64,000 bases of DNA from Methyloradius palustris (GCF_019703875.1 NZ_AP024110.1:1178001-1242000); one strand, 5' to 3'; counted from the first letter of the stretch, positions 42,701 to 51,296 are shown. Notes: generated by a model from the letters alone, not told the origin. Program-made: numbers and translations.

Positions 42701-45635
42701 CTATCCATAACTGGGTGAGTTTGTCAGCAGCTACAGGCTTGAGGCTGCTATCGATGGCCAGCCAGTTGCTGTTACGCGGTGTTTTGAGCGGAATGTAGTT
42801 GAGTGCGCCATCGGTTTTCACGCCGACCAGGTAAGGTGCGGCTGAGACCAGTGTGGCGGCTTCGGCCGCGACGCTGCGCCCGCCAGCGGCTTCGAATACC
42901 TTGGCAGATAAATATAGGCGATAGGTCGCACGTGCAAAGCGTTGCAGGTTAAGGTTGATCTCGGCTTCACCGTTGGTGTCGGTGGTGGCTATCGGTAGTT
43001 TTTCGTTGAATGGCTCTTTCAGCTTGAACCTATCCTGGAAGGTGTAATCCTTGTATTTGGCAAAGGCGGGCAGCGATGGCGTGAGCGTCATTTCGGCTTC
43101 CACGCGCCTGTCGTTGGCCGGGCTGCTGAACAGGTGCATGGCCTTGATACGCGCCTTGGCTTCTTCCGGCTTGATCCAGCCTTCTACCACGTGGTCAGCC
43201 AGCGTGGCGGTGACCTTGATGCGGTCAGGCTCGAAATCGCGCACCTTGAAGCTGGCGCTGCCGATCTGTTGCTGGCGCTGGTCGTTGGTGACCAGGTAGA
43301 TACCGACCTGGTAATCACCAGTGGCGGAAGTCTCACGACTGGCAAAATCAAAGCTCTCAAAACCGCTGGGGCTGAGTTTGATGCGTTGTTTGTAAACCGG
43401 TAAACCGCGTGGGTCGGTCACTTCGGCTTCCAGCGGTACGCCATCCAGTTCGCCGCTCCAGTTGGCAGTGCGCGCGATCATGGCGATATGGGCAGTTTCG
43501 CCGGGGCGGTAGATGCCGCGGTCAGTAAACGCATAGGCCGATAGTTGCTGACCGGAGATGGCATTGTCGATGCCGCCGATATCGAAGCGCGACAGGTTGA
43601 GCTGGCGGTCGTAGCGGTTGATGGGCAGGAAGGACATGTCACTGTCTTTAGTGACCAGATACATGATGGCCTGCTTTTCGCGCTTGAGGTCCCGCAGGTG
43701 GTCGAAATGCACGTGGCCGGTGGCATCGGTGGTCTGCGACATGGCGGGTTCGCCGTTACGGCCGATCACGTCGACCTTGGCGTTGGCGACAGGCTGACCG
43801 GTGGCGATGGATTGCACGAATACATCCTGGCTGCCATCCACACCCTGCTTGGCGATGATGCCTATATCGGTGACCAGGATAAAGCGCGTGTCCGGCGTAG
43901 CATCGACTTCGTTATCCGGGTTTTTGGGGTCATAGCCTTGCAGCTTGATCATGAACACGCCGCCGCTATGGCTGGATTTTTCGCGCAGGTATTTGCCGAA
44001 ATCCAGGCTGTCATAGCTGGGCTTGCCGAATTCGCTTTCAGCCAGTGGGCGTTTTTCCTCAAAGCGTTCGACCAGGGTATCGAGCACATCATCGTAAACA
44101 TTGGGCTGCGCGAAGCCGCTGTAATTCTGGTCCACCAGGTGATGCAGCTGGTTGGGCAGCATACGACCTATCTCGATCTTCACGCCATTGAGGCCACGCG
44201 TCATATAACCCAGCTTGCGCTCACCGCTTAATGACAGCAGGGCGCCCTGTGATAACAGCTTGACGGCTTTAGGGTAAGGCTGGACTTCGATCACGGCCAG
44301 CGCGGGGTTGCGCGATACATAACCGCCAAAGGCCTGCAAGCCAGCATCTACCTTGATATAGAGGCGACGGCCTACTGGCGCCTTGAATTTATAGCTATGC
44401 AACGCTGAGTATTCATCTTCACCCGCGACTGACTTCAAATCCACGGGCGTGGCAGTTGCCAGGATGTCCTTGGTGACTTCGGTTTCATACCAGCGATAGG
44501 CTTCGGTGCGATTCGCTTCTTCTGTCTTTGGGTTGAATTCCGGTAACAACCAGGCATGCACTTTGCCCGCCAGTGCGGTATCGCTGATATTGGCGCTACT
44601 GCCCAGCAATAGAATCTGCTCGGGCTCAAAGCGTTCGTTATCCACCAGCGTCATGCTGATGTCATTGACTCTCAGGCTGTAGAGCCCCGGTACGGTAATG
44701 GCTTTGCTGATCTCGTTTTCAGTCTTGTTGCCGCCGCGTGTCGTGCGCACCCCTTTATCCAGCTTGACGGTGAGCTCGGTGTCTTCCTTGGGGATGGAGA
44801 GCGGGGCAGAGTGAATGTAAGCGTTGAGCTTGAGTTTGTCATAGCTCACGGTGAATTTTGGCGCTTCGCCCAATCCAAGGAAATCCAGCCCGCCACCCAG
44901 CTTGATGCTGATACGGGCTTTTAAGTCATCGGCATCCACGGGGTGGCTAAAATGTACAGTAGAGACCAGTTTCTTCAGGTTGGGGTCTATCGGGTCCTGG
45001 TAGAAATCAGCCTGCTGGAACTCGGCGCTGAAAGGGGCGGTACGGAATTCAACATCGTAATCGTCCAGTTTTACCTGCTCGGCCAGCAGCTTCTTTTTAT
45101 CCATGCTGACATCAAACTTGGCATCTACCGGCCAGTCTGCCTTGGGACGGAATACCAGTGTTTTTTCATCATCCCATGCCCATTCGCCCGCAATCTTGGG
45201 GGAGAGCTTGATGCCCTCGGTGACAGGCTTGCCGATCAGGTTGACTGGCGCCACTGACTCCGCAAAGGCGATCTGGAATGGATAGACGATAGGCTTGTTG
45301 TTCTCGTCATAAATAGTGACGCTGGGTGGTTTGACTTCATAAGCGGTCAACACGGGCTTGGGTAGCTGCTGATACCAGTGCCAGCCGAAGTAGCCGCCTG
45401 CGACGACGATTAGCACTGGCAGAATAGTGCTCAGGGCACGTTTGCGCGTAGCGAATACCCAGCCTGCACCTTGTTTAAGCTTGTTTGCCGACCATACTGA
45501 CCAACGTGGTGCCTGCCATGACAATGAGCCAAAAAGCTGCTTGAATATCCAGCCTAAAATCACCCTGAATATGCCTGTCACCTTGAGAATTAGGCTGGCT
45601 ATAAGATTCCAGATGATAAGAAGGCGAGCTGGCAT
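39732..45635 (-). CDS. Bacterial alpha-2-macroglobulin, membrane anchored
   Basis: This 1967-residue protease-trapping protein of the periplasm starts at ATG 45635, set by AGGGGA at 45642-45647. An N-terminal region with two hydrophobic segments (near residues 5-35 and 70-90) anchors it. It lacks the lipobox usual for E. coli YfhM (about 1650 residues). Macroglobulin-like beta domains follow. Near residue 1481 is the thioester motif CTEQ (YSCTEQLVSKG), whose Cys and Gln would form the reactive thioester, followed by alpha-toroid repeats (GLWSANMQVSPFASIYAIHYL). The C-terminal receptor-like domain ends near GGKLEITKP. Such proteins trap invading proteases while PBP1C repairs the wall. The large size suggests extra domains at the N-terminus. 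Confidence 0.92.
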   Translation of the reverse strand: MPARLLIIWNLIASLILKVTGIFRVILGWIFKQLFGSLSWQAPRWSVWSANKLKQGAGWVFATRKRALSTILPVLIVVAGGYFGWHWYQQLPKPVLTAYEVKPPSVTIYDENNKPIVYPFQIAFAESVAPVNLIGKPVTEGIKLSPKIAGEWAWDDEKTLVFRPKADWPVDAKFDVSMDKKKLLAEQVKLDDYDVEFRTAPFSAEFQQADFYQDPIDPNLKKLVSTVHFSHPVDADDLKARISIKLGGGLDFLGLGEAPKFTVSYDKLKLNAYIHSAPLSIPKEDTELTVKLDKGVRTTRGGNKTENEISKAITVPGLYSLRVNDISMTLVDNERFEPEQILLLGSSANISDTALAGKVHAWLLPEFNPKTEEANRTEAYRWYETEVTKDILATATPVDLKSVAGEDEYSALHSYKFKAPVGRRLYIKVDAGLQAFGGYVSRNPALAVIEVQPYPKAVKLLSQGALLSLSGERKLGYMTRGLNGVKIEIGRMLPNQLHHLVDQNYSGFAQPNVYDDVLDTLVERFEEKRPLAESEFGKPSYDSLDFGKYLREKSSHSGGVFMIKLQGYDPKNPDNEVDATPDTRFILVTDIGIIAKQGVDGSQDVFVQSIATGQPVANAKVDVIGRNGEPAMSQTTDATGHVHFDHLRDLKREKQAIMYLVTKDSDMSFLPINRYDRQLNLSRFDIGGIDNAISGQQLSAYAFTDRGIYRPGETAHIAMIARTANWSGELDGVPLEAEVTDPRGLPVYKQRIKLSPSGFESFDFASRETSATGDYQVGIYLVTNDQRQQQIGSASFKVRDFEPDRIKVTATLADHVVEGWIKPEEAKARIKAMHLFSSPANDRRVEAEMTLTPSLPAFAKYKDYTFQDRFKLKEPFNEKLPIATTDTNGEAEINLNLQRFARATYRLYLSAKVFEAAGGRSVAAEAATLVSAAPYLVGVKTDGALNYIPLKTPRNSNWLAIDSSLKPVAADKLTQLWIERKFVSVLVKQANGTYHYESRKKETVRESTPYTLPAGGAELALNTSEPGDFALVLKNAEGAELNRIEYSVAGQANLSRSLERNAELQLSLNKADYTAGDTMEISIRAPYVGAGLITIERDKVYQHVWFKTTTTSSVQKITLPKDFEGNGYVSVQFVRDPTSDEIFMSPLSYGVVPFVVNMDARREPIKVVMPDIIKPGQMLEMKVSTQSPARVVVFAVDEGILQVARYKQPDPIGFFFQKRALQVGTTQILDLILPEFQRLLNAAAPGGDGDAMLGRHLNPFKKKRQPPVAYWSGIIDVGANGKTLQYQVPDSFNGKLHIYAVAVTSGRIGVFDGGVESRGDLILSPNVPVSVSPGDEFMVSVSVFNNLRGAGGKAPVSLSMAPSKALAVVSAQKVTLDIAPQQEAVAEFRIRANDVLGSADLKFVATTGDKQGKASDTVGIRPAVPFRTLLTAGQFSGDSKTQDINRSLYAEKRKVEAGISTTPLVWAQGLSSYLGNYQYSCTEQLVSKGIPALLLNSQQDIAVTRGDLQKVVQTLRERQNEDGSFGLWSANMQVSPFASIYAIHYLLEAKDRGMAVPADMLNSANQWLQQYAVGGSNGLSGVRNRAYAIYLLTRQGIVTSGMLATLQKELDERYSKQWPQDLTAGYLAASYKLMQQDALAAKLLKQVDWASLKKWNRDTESYSADDFYFDPTVQDAQMIYLISRHFADKVKGIPEKVLVKLGETVSETRYNSLSAAYLIMGFDAYARAGGNDADKLTITELTKGGTSTALPLTGGIVKTGNVSINAAKLQFGKQSDLPAFYLLSENGYDKTPPTEKRSDGLEISREFTTIDGKPLVSAKVGEEFLVKLSFRSTDRDNASQIAIVDILPGGIEPVLNVRAESTPTETPQYNEGEEGYSEGTGETANVSTWQAPLGEANYTTWQPEYADIREDRVVLYGTLGRNIGSFVYRVRATNAGKFQIPAPFAEGMYDRKLQGRGAGGKLEITKP

Positions 45636-45641
45636 GAGTAA

Positions 45642-45647
45642 TCCCCT
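45642..45647 (-). promoter_or_regulatory. Ribosome binding site fixing the macroglobulin start
   Basis: AGGGGA on the minus strand lies six bases before ATG 45635. The frame is open 27 codons further upstream, but that extension has no comparable site and would bury this one. Confidence 0.75.
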
Positions 45648-45844
45648 GATGTGTTTTTGGTTTTGTGGTGATGCGTTGTGGATTATTGCCTGAAACTTTA
45701 ATTGGTGGAATAGCAATCGGTGGAATGGGTAAAAAATGGTTCTCGCATAAGTTTTCTGGGATAATGCAGAGCTAAAGGCTTAATTTAGAGCCAAGGCGGA
45801 TTTCAAAGCCAGTCTATTAAATAATGAAGTAACTAAAGATGTTT

Positions 45845-45851
45845 GGAGGAG
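45845..45851 (+). promoter_or_regulatory. Ribosome binding site fixing the ppnP start
   Basis: GGAGGAG lies five bases before ATG 45857. An in-frame ATG at 45839 precedes the site and is therefore unlikely to be used. Confidence 0.8.
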
Positions 45852-45856
45852 TTGTC

Positions 45857-46168
45857 ATGGCCCAGTTTGATAATGTTAGTGTCAAGAAAAAAGCAAATGT
45901 GTATTTCGATGGAAAATGTGTCAGCCACACCGTGCTGTTCCCGAACGGAACCCGTAGCACGATTGGTGTGATTTTCCCTAGCTCATTGACGTTTAACACG
46001 GCTGCGCCAGAGCTGATGGAAATCAATTCTGGTATATGCAAAGTGCGTTTGCATGGTGAAGAAGACTGGAAAGAATACAAAACAGGTGAAAAATTCACCG
46101 TCCCTGGTAATTCCAGTTTTGAGATTGTAACGTTGGAAACGCTGGATTACGTTTGCCATTTCGAGTAA
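45857..46168 (+). CDS. ppnP: Pyrimidine/purine nucleoside phosphorylase
   Basis: This 103-residue cupin-fold protein belongs to the PpnP (YaiE, DUF1255) family, which cleaves several nucleosides with phosphate. Typical blocks are the N-terminal FDNVSVKKKANVYFDGKCVSH, the core LPxGTRxTxGV-like FPNGTRSTIGVIFP, the beta-turn VRLHGEEDWKEYKTGEKFTVP and the end LDYVCHFE. It is monocistronic or coupled to yajQ 35 bp downstream, and divergent from the macroglobulin gene. Confidence 0.92.
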   Translation: MAQFDNVSVKKKANVYFDGKCVSHTVLFPNGTRSTIGVIFPSSLTFNTAAPELMEINSGICKVRLHGEEDWKEYKTGEKFTVPGNSSFEIVTLETLDYVCHFE

Positions 46169-46203
46169 ACGATACACCCTAGTTTTAGACTTAAGGAACC
46201 AAC

Positions 46204-46698
46204 ATGCCATCTTTTGATATTTCATCTGAAGTCGATATGGTCGCGCTGAAAAACGCGATTGATGTAGTTGCGCGTCAAATTACCAATCGCTATGACTTCA
46301 AGGGCACCAGTGCTAATGCGGAGCTGAATGAAAAAGACAGCCTGATTACCTTGCACGGCGATTCTGATTTTCAGCTGGATCAGATTAAAGACATCTTATT
46401 GCCAGCGATGGAAAAAAAAGAAGCCGATAGCGCCAAACGTCTGGATCATCAGGATGTGCAGAAAATCTCTGGTAACAAGGTCAAGCAGGTTCTCAAAATT
46501 AAAGCGGGCATTGATACCGAGTTGGCCAAGAAAATCGTCAAACTGCTGAAAGATAGTGGTTTGAAAGTACAAGCCAGTATTCAAGGCGATACGGTGCGAG
46601 TGACTGGTGCAAAGCGCGATTTGCTGCAAGATGCAATTGCATTTACCAAGAAAAGCATCACGGATTTTCCTTTGCAGTTTGGTAATTTCAGGGATTGA
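46204..46698 (+). CDS. yajQ: YajQ-family nucleotide-binding protein
   Basis: The 164-residue protein matches YajQ (E. coli 163): the start MPSFDISSEVDMVALKNAID, then NRYDFKGTSA, the middle KVKQVLKIKAGIDTELAKKIVKL and KVQASIQGDTVRVTGAKRDLLQ, and an FPLQFGNFRD end. Family members bind c-di-GMP or other nucleotides, and in Xanthomonas and Pseudomonas they regulate virulence and biofilm genes. The window also encodes a GGDEF-EAL enzyme, so a functional link through c-di-GMP is possible, although the genes are 30 kb apart. Confidence 0.94.
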   Translation: MPSFDISSEVDMVALKNAIDVVARQITNRYDFKGTSANAELNEKDSLITLHGDSDFQLDQIKDILLPAMEKKEADSAKRLDHQDVQKISGNKVKQVLKIKAGIDTELAKKIVKLLKDSGLKVQASIQGDTVRVTGAKRDLLQDAIAFTKKSITDFPLQFGNFRD

Positions 46699-46748
46699 CC
46701 CCAAATAGAGTTACCTAATAAATAGGGTTCACCCAATAGGTTTTTAAA

Positions 46749-48161
46749 ATGGCAAAAACGCTTTACGACAAATTATTCGATAGTCATGTGGTGTCCGAAG
46801 AAAATGGCACCGCGCTGATTTATATCGACCGTCATCTAGTGCATGAAGTCACCAGCCCACAAGCTTTTGAAGGCTTGAAGCTGGCTGGCCGCAAGGTATG
46901 GCGGGTCAATTCCATACTGGCCGTGCCTGACCATAATGTGCCAACCACTGATCGCAGTAGCGGCGTGGCTGGTATTGCAGACCCTATTTCACGTTTGCAG
47001 GTACAAACGCTGGATGAAAACTGTGTAGATTTTGGCGTGACCGAATTCAAGATGAATGATCACCGCCAAGGCATCGTTCACGTGATCGGCCCAGAGCAGG
47101 GCGCTACCTTGCCTGGCATGACGGTTGTTTGTGGTGACTCCCATACCAGCACACACGGCGCTTTCGCGGCTTTGGCACATGGTATCGGTACGTCAGAGGT
47201 TGAGCATGTGATGGCCACCCAGTGTTTGGTGCAAAAGAAATCTAAAGCCATGCAGATCAATGTGGAAGGCAAGCTTGGCAACGGCGTTACTGCCAAAGAT
47301 ATTGCTTTGGCCATTATCGGCAAGATAGGCACTGCAGGCGGTACAGGCTATGCGCTTGAGTTTGCGGGCTCAGCCATTCGCGATTTGAGTATGGAAGGTC
47401 GCATGACCTTGTGCAATATGGCCATTGAAGCTGGTGCGCGTGCAGGCATGGTGGCTGCTGACCAAACCACTTTCGATTACATCAAGGGGCGTCCATTTGC
47501 GCCTCAAGCCGATCAGTGGGAAGCCGCGTTAACGTATTGGCGTACTTTGCATAGTGATGAAGGTGCAAAGTTCGATGCGGTCGTTAACCTTGATGCAACA
47601 ACTATATTGCCGCAAGTGACTTGGGGTACCTCGCCTGAAATGGTGATTGATATCAATGGCAGCGTGCCAGACCCACAAAACGCGCCTACTGAAGTACAGC
47701 GCCATGATTGGGAACGTGCTTTGAAATACATGGGCTTGAATGCAAACACGCCTATTGCCGATATCACGATCGACAAGGTGTTTATCGGTTCGTGTACCAA
47801 TTCACGCATTGAAGATTTACGTGCCGCCGCCAACATCGTCAAAGGCAAGCATGTGGCGCCTAACGTCAAGTTAGCTTTAGTCGTGCCTGGCTCTGGCTTA
47901 GTGAAGTCGCAAGCTGAAGCTGAAGGCTTGGATAAGATATTCATCGATGCAGGTTTTGAATGGCGCGAGCCAGGCTGCTCGATGTGCCTTGCTATGAATG
48001 CCGATCGCTTAGAGCCGGGCGAACGCTGTGCCTCAACCTCAAACCGCAATTTTGAGGGGCGCCAAGGTCAGGGTGGGCGTACACATTTGGTGGGGCCAGA
48101 AATGGCTGCTGCTGCTGCCGTAGCGGGGCATTTCGTTGACGTAAGACAGTTAATCAATTGA
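46749..48161 (+). CDS. leuC: 3-isopropylmalate dehydratase large subunit
   Basis: LeuC, with LeuD, isomerises 2-isopropylmalate to 3-isopropylmalate in leucine synthesis. The 470-residue aconitase-family protein has VCGDSHTSTHGAFAALAHGI and the [4Fe-4S] cysteines in IGSCTNSRIEDLR and EPGCSMCLAMN. The substrate region ends with NFEGRQGQGGRTHL. It opens the leuC-entericidin-leuD-leuB-asd block, all in one direction with short gaps. Confidence 0.97.
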   Translation: MAKTLYDKLFDSHVVSEENGTALIYIDRHLVHEVTSPQAFEGLKLAGRKVWRVNSILAVPDHNVPTTDRSSGVAGIADPISRLQVQTLDENCVDFGVTEFKMNDHRQGIVHVIGPEQGATLPGMTVVCGDSHTSTHGAFAALAHGIGTSEVEHVMATQCLVQKKSKAMQINVEGKLGNGVTAKDIALAIIGKIGTAGGTGYALEFAGSAIRDLSMEGRMTLCNMAIEAGARAGMVAADQTTFDYIKGRPFAPQADQWEAALTYWRTLHSDEGAKFDAVVNLDATTILPQVTWGTSPEMVIDINGSVPDPQNAPTEVQRHDWERALKYMGLNANTPIADITIDKVFIGSCTNSRIEDLRAAANIVKGKHVAPNVKLALVVPGSGLVKSQAEAEGLDKIFIDAGFEWREPGCSMCLAMNADRLEPGERCASTSNRNFEGRQGQGGRTHLVGPEMAAAAAVAGHFVDVRQLIN

Positions 48162-48173
48162 GGGGGTTAGTGA

Positions 48174-48308
48174 ATGAATAAGTTAATTGCATTTTGCTTG
48201 TTGGGCTGTGTAATCAGTATTGCTGGCTGCAATACCATGTCTGGTTTAGGTAAAGATGTATCCAAGCTTGGCGACAAAATTGAGCAGAAGGCTGACGAGA
48301 AAAAGTAG
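48174..48308 (+). CDS. Entericidin-family small lipoprotein between leuC and leuD
   Basis: This 44-residue protein is short enough to be missed by gene finders. ATG 48174 is preceded by GAGGGGG at a workable distance. It has a signal segment with lipobox IAGC (acylated Cys19). A short helical, charged tail with a GLGKDVSKLGDKIEQKA pattern follows, the hallmark of entericidin A/B antidote/toxin lipoproteins. Its placement between leuC and leuD recurs in betaproteobacteria. Entericidins influence programmed lysis in stationary phase in enterics. Why one is kept in the leucine operon is unknown. Confidence 0.85.
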   Translation: MNKLIAFCLLGCVISIAGCNTMSGLGKDVSKLGDKIEQKADEKK

Positions 48309-48310
48309 TC

Positions 48311-48949
48311 ATGGATAAATTTACCCAATTGACTGGTTTGGTTGCGCCATTAGATCGTGCAAATGTCGATACTGATGCCATTATTCCCAAGCAATTCCTG
48401 AAGTCCATCAAGCGTTCAGGCTTCGGCCCAAACGCGTTTGATGAATGGCGTTATCTCGACCACGGCGAGCCTGGCATGGATAACAGCAAACGCAAGTTGA
48501 ACCCCGGTTTCGTGCTGAACCAGCCGCGCTATCAAGGTGTGTCTGTGTTGTTAGCGCGTGAAAACTTCGGTTGTGGCTCAAGTCGTGAACATGCACCTTG
48601 GGCGCTGGAAGATTTTGGTTTTCGTTCTATTATTGCGCCAAGTTTCGCCGATATTTTCTACAACAACTGCTTCAAGAATGGCATGTTGCCTATCGTCTTG
48701 CCGGCAGATGTGGTGGATAGATTGTTTGCGGAAGTAGAGGCTAATCCAGGCTATCAACTTAATGTCGATTTGCAAGCGCAAACCGTGACTACACCAAGTG
48801 GTGCTGTGCATCCATTTGAAGTTGATATGTCGCGCAAACATAATTTGCTCAATGGCTTGGACGATATTGGTCTGACCATGCAGAAACAAGATAGCATCAA
48901 ATTATTTGAAGTAGCTCATAAGGCATCCCAGCCCTGGCTATTCAACTAG
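48311..48949 (+). CDS. leuD: 3-isopropylmalate dehydratase small subunit
   Basis: LeuD is the swivelling small subunit that completes the LeuCD isomerase. The 212-residue protein has APLDRANVDTDAIIPKQFLK near residue 12, NFGCGSSREHAPWALEDFG near residue 88, and FNNCFKNGMLPIVLP-like YNNCFKNGMLPIVLP. The length is as expected. The ATG is two bases after the entericidin stop, so translation is tightly linked. Confidence 0.97.
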   Translation: MDKFTQLTGLVAPLDRANVDTDAIIPKQFLKSIKRSGFGPNAFDEWRYLDHGEPGMDNSKRKLNPGFVLNQPRYQGVSVLLARENFGCGSSREHAPWALEDFGFRSIIAPSFADIFYNNCFKNGMLPIVLPADVVDRLFAEVEANPGYQLNVDLQAQTVTTPSGAVHPFEVDMSRKHNLLNGLDDIGLTMQKQDSIKLFEVAHKASQPWLFN

Positions 48950-49004
48950 TTCTGGCGCACACAAAACATCGTTTTTTACCGTTAATTCAGGAAATTTGAA
49001 GGTT

Positions 49005-50060
49005 ATGAAAATCGCAGTCTTGCCAGGGGATGGCATAGGTCCAGAAATCGTCGCTCAAGCGCTTAAAGTTCTAAAGGCATTAAATCTGAAATTAGATTTG
49101 AAAGAAGCACCAATTGGTGGTGCTGGCTATGATGCTGAGGGTGATCCTTTGCCAGATAGCACTTTGAAGCTGGCGCAAGAATCAGATGCCGTATTACTAG
49201 GGGCAGTCGGCGGCTGGCAATATGATACCTTGCCACGTGACAAGCGCCCTGAGCGCGGACTTTTACGCATTCGCAAAGAACTCAACCTGTTTGCCAACCT
49301 GCGCCCTGCATTGCTTTACGATGAATTGGCAGATGCTTCAACATTGAAGCCTGAAGTAGTTTCTGGCCTGGATATCATGATTGTGCGTGAGTTGACTGGT
49401 GACATTTACTTCGGCCAGCCGCGTGGCATTTCCACCTTGCCTAATGGCGAGCGCGAAGGTATCAACACCATGCGCTACACGGAATCCGAAATTCGCCGTA
49501 TTGGCCATGTGGCGTTCAATATCGCCATGAAGCGTAACAAAAAGGTGTGCTCGGTAGATAAAGCCAACGTGCTTGAGACAACAGAATTGTGGCGCCAAGT
49601 CATGATTGAAGTGGCTAAAGAATATCCAGAAGTCGAACTCAGCCACATGTATGTCGATAACGCGGCAATGCAATTGGTGCGCGCGCCCAAGCAATTTGAC
49701 GTGATGGTCACTGGTAATATCTTTGGCGATATTCTTTCTGACGAAGCTTCAATGCTGACGGGATCTATCGGCATGCTGCCATCAGCATCGCTGGATGCGA
49801 ATAACAAGGGCATGTACGAGCCTAGCCACGGCTCTGCGCCTGATATTGCTGGCAAGGATATTGCTAATCCACTGGCGACCATACTTTCTGTCGCCATGAT
49901 GTTGCGTTACACCTTCAATGATGAAGCTAATGCAGTGCGCATTGAAAATGCAGTGAAGAAAACGTTGTCTCAAGGTTATCGTACAGGTGACATTTATACA
50001 GAAGGCTGCAAGCGCGTGAAGTGCAGTGAAATGGGCGATGCAGTCACTGCCGCCTTGTAA
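49005..50060 (+). CDS. leuB: 3-isopropylmalate dehydrogenase
   Basis: LeuB oxidises and decarboxylates 3-isopropylmalate to the 2-keto precursor of leucine using NAD. From ATG 49005 it is 351 residues. Family motifs are KIAVLPGDGIGPEIV, the substrate loop RPERGLLRIRKELNLFANLRP, VRELTGDIYFGQPRG, the Lys-Ala-Asn-Val segment SVDKANVLETTELWR, and the metal/NAD region GNIFGDILSDEASMLTGSIG and EPSHGSAPDIAGK. A TTG at 48996 would add three residues. It follows leuD after a 55-bp gap. Confidence 0.96.
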   Translation: MKIAVLPGDGIGPEIVAQALKVLKALNLKLDLKEAPIGGAGYDAEGDPLPDSTLKLAQESDAVLLGAVGGWQYDTLPRDKRPERGLLRIRKELNLFANLRPALLYDELADASTLKPEVVSGLDIMIVRELTGDIYFGQPRGISTLPNGEREGINTMRYTESEIRRIGHVAFNIAMKRNKKVCSVDKANVLETTELWRQVMIEVAKEYPEVELSHMYVDNAAMQLVRAPKQFDVMVTGNIFGDILSDEASMLTGSIGMLPSASLDANNKGMYEPSHGSAPDIAGKDIANPLATILSVAMMLRYTFNDEANAVRIENAVKKTLSQGYRTGDIYTEGCKRVKCSEMGDAVTAAL

Positions 50061-50076
50061 ATTTTAGAGAATAATC

Positions 50077-51189
50077 ATGCTTAGAGTAGGTTTTATCGGT
50101 TGGCGCGGTATGGTGGGCTCAGTGCTCATCCAGCGCATGCGTGAGGAGCAGGATTTCGATTTGATCGAACCTGTATTCTTTACCACGTCTCAAGCAGGCG
50201 GTAGCGGCCCAGCTATTGGTAAAGAGATTCCCGCGTTGAAAGACGCCAAGAACATCGCTGAATTGAAGGCGATGGATGTCATTATTTCCTGCCAGGGAGG
50301 CGATTACACCACCGAGATTTTCCCGCAATTGCGCGGCGCAGGCTGGAAAGGTCACTGGATTGATGCGGCTTCTACCTTGCGTATGGAAAATGACGCGACG
50401 ATCATTCTTGACCCAGTGAATTTGAACGTGATTCAGGGCGCGCTGGCAAATGGCGGTAATAACTGGATTGGTGGTAACTGTACCGTTTCCCTCATGCTGA
50501 TGGCTTTGCACGGCCTATTCAAGGCTGACTTGGTCGAATGGGCAACTTCCATGACCTACCAGGCAGCATCGGGTGCGGGTGCGCAGAATATGCGCGAACT
50601 GCTCAAACAGATGGGCGAGGCGCATCGGGTTGCTTCTGATCTATTGTCAGACCCCGCTTCCGCTATTCTGGATATAGACCGTGAAGTCGCTGGCATTTTG
50701 CGCGATGAAAAATTCCCTACTGCGCATTTTGGTGTGCCGCTTGCAGGCAGTCTGATTCCCTGGATAGACAAAGATTTGGGCAATGGCCAGAGCAAAGAGG
50801 AATGGAAGGGGCAGGTTGAAACGAACAAGATACTTGGTCGCCAGTCACAACCTATCCCTATCGATGGTCTGTGCGTGCGCATAGGCGCTATGCGTTGCCA
50901 TTCCCAGGCCTTGACCATCAAGCTTAAGCGAGATGTGCCGTTAGATGATATTAACGGCTTGCTTGCTGAGGCTAACCCTTGGGCAAAAGTAATACCAAAC
51001 GAGCGCGAAATCAGCATGCAGCAATTAACACCAGCTGCAGTGACTGGTAAATTACATACGCCCGTTGGGCGTTTGCGCAAGTTGAGTATGGGTTCTGAAT
51101 ACTTATCAGCCTTTACTGTTGGCGACCAATTATTATGGGGTGCCGCAGAGCCATTACGTCGTATGCTGCGCATTTTGGTAGAACAATAA
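50077..51189 (+). CDS. asd: Aspartate-semialdehyde dehydrogenase
   Basis: Asd reduces aspartyl phosphate to aspartate semialdehyde, the branch point to lysine, threonine and methionine. The 370-residue protein is of the gram-negative Asd type: VGFIGWRGMVGSVLIQRM, FFTTSQAGG, the catalytic cysteine in GGNCTVSLMLMAL, YQAASGAGAQNMRELL and the C-terminal RIGAMRCHSQALTIKLK. It directly follows leuB by 16 bp and is probably in the same transcript. metZ at the window end uses the downstream homoserine branch. Confidence 0.96.
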   Translation: MLRVGFIGWRGMVGSVLIQRMREEQDFDLIEPVFFTTSQAGGSGPAIGKEIPALKDAKNIAELKAMDVIISCQGGDYTTEIFPQLRGAGWKGHWIDAASTLRMENDATIILDPVNLNVIQGALANGGNNWIGGNCTVSLMLMALHGLFKADLVEWATSMTYQAASGAGAQNMRELLKQMGEAHRVASDLLSDPASAILDIDREVAGILRDEKFPTAHFGVPLAGSLIPWIDKDLGNGQSKEEWKGQVETNKILGRQSQPIPIDGLCVRIGAMRCHSQALTIKLKRDVPLDDINGLLAEANPWAKVIPNEREISMQQLTPAAVTGKLHTPVGRLRKLSMGSEYLSAFTVGDQLLWGAAEPLRRMLRILVEQ

Positions 51190-51192
51190 GTG

Positions 51193-51220
51193 TTGCATAG
51201 ATATAGCGCTTAAATATAAA
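51193..51220 (+). promoter_or_regulatory. Candidate promoter upstream of fimV
   Basis: TTGCAT (51193-51198) and TATAAA (51215-51220) are separated by 16 bp and lie 77 bp before the fimV ATG. The -10 matches the consensus in five of six positions; the -35 is weak. It begins right after the asd stop, consistent with fimV having its own transcript. Confidence 0.35.
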
Positions 51221-51296
51221 GTGTGGCATGAGCTTGCATCTGTAACTGATTGATGTTAATTTAATAATGCAACTATCATTAGTCGATAAGGGTTGA

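Noticed and set aside
43545..44231. 228-codon open frame antisense to the macroglobulin gene
   Set aside because: A shadow of the GC-rich coding frame; the opposite strand encodes continuous macroglobulin sequence.
45636..45716. 27-codon extension of the macroglobulin
   Set aside because: A strong AGGGGA site directly precedes ATG 45635 and the extension lacks any ribosome site.
50556..51173. 205-codon open frame antisense to asd
   Set aside because: Wholly inside a conserved gene and without recognisable features.
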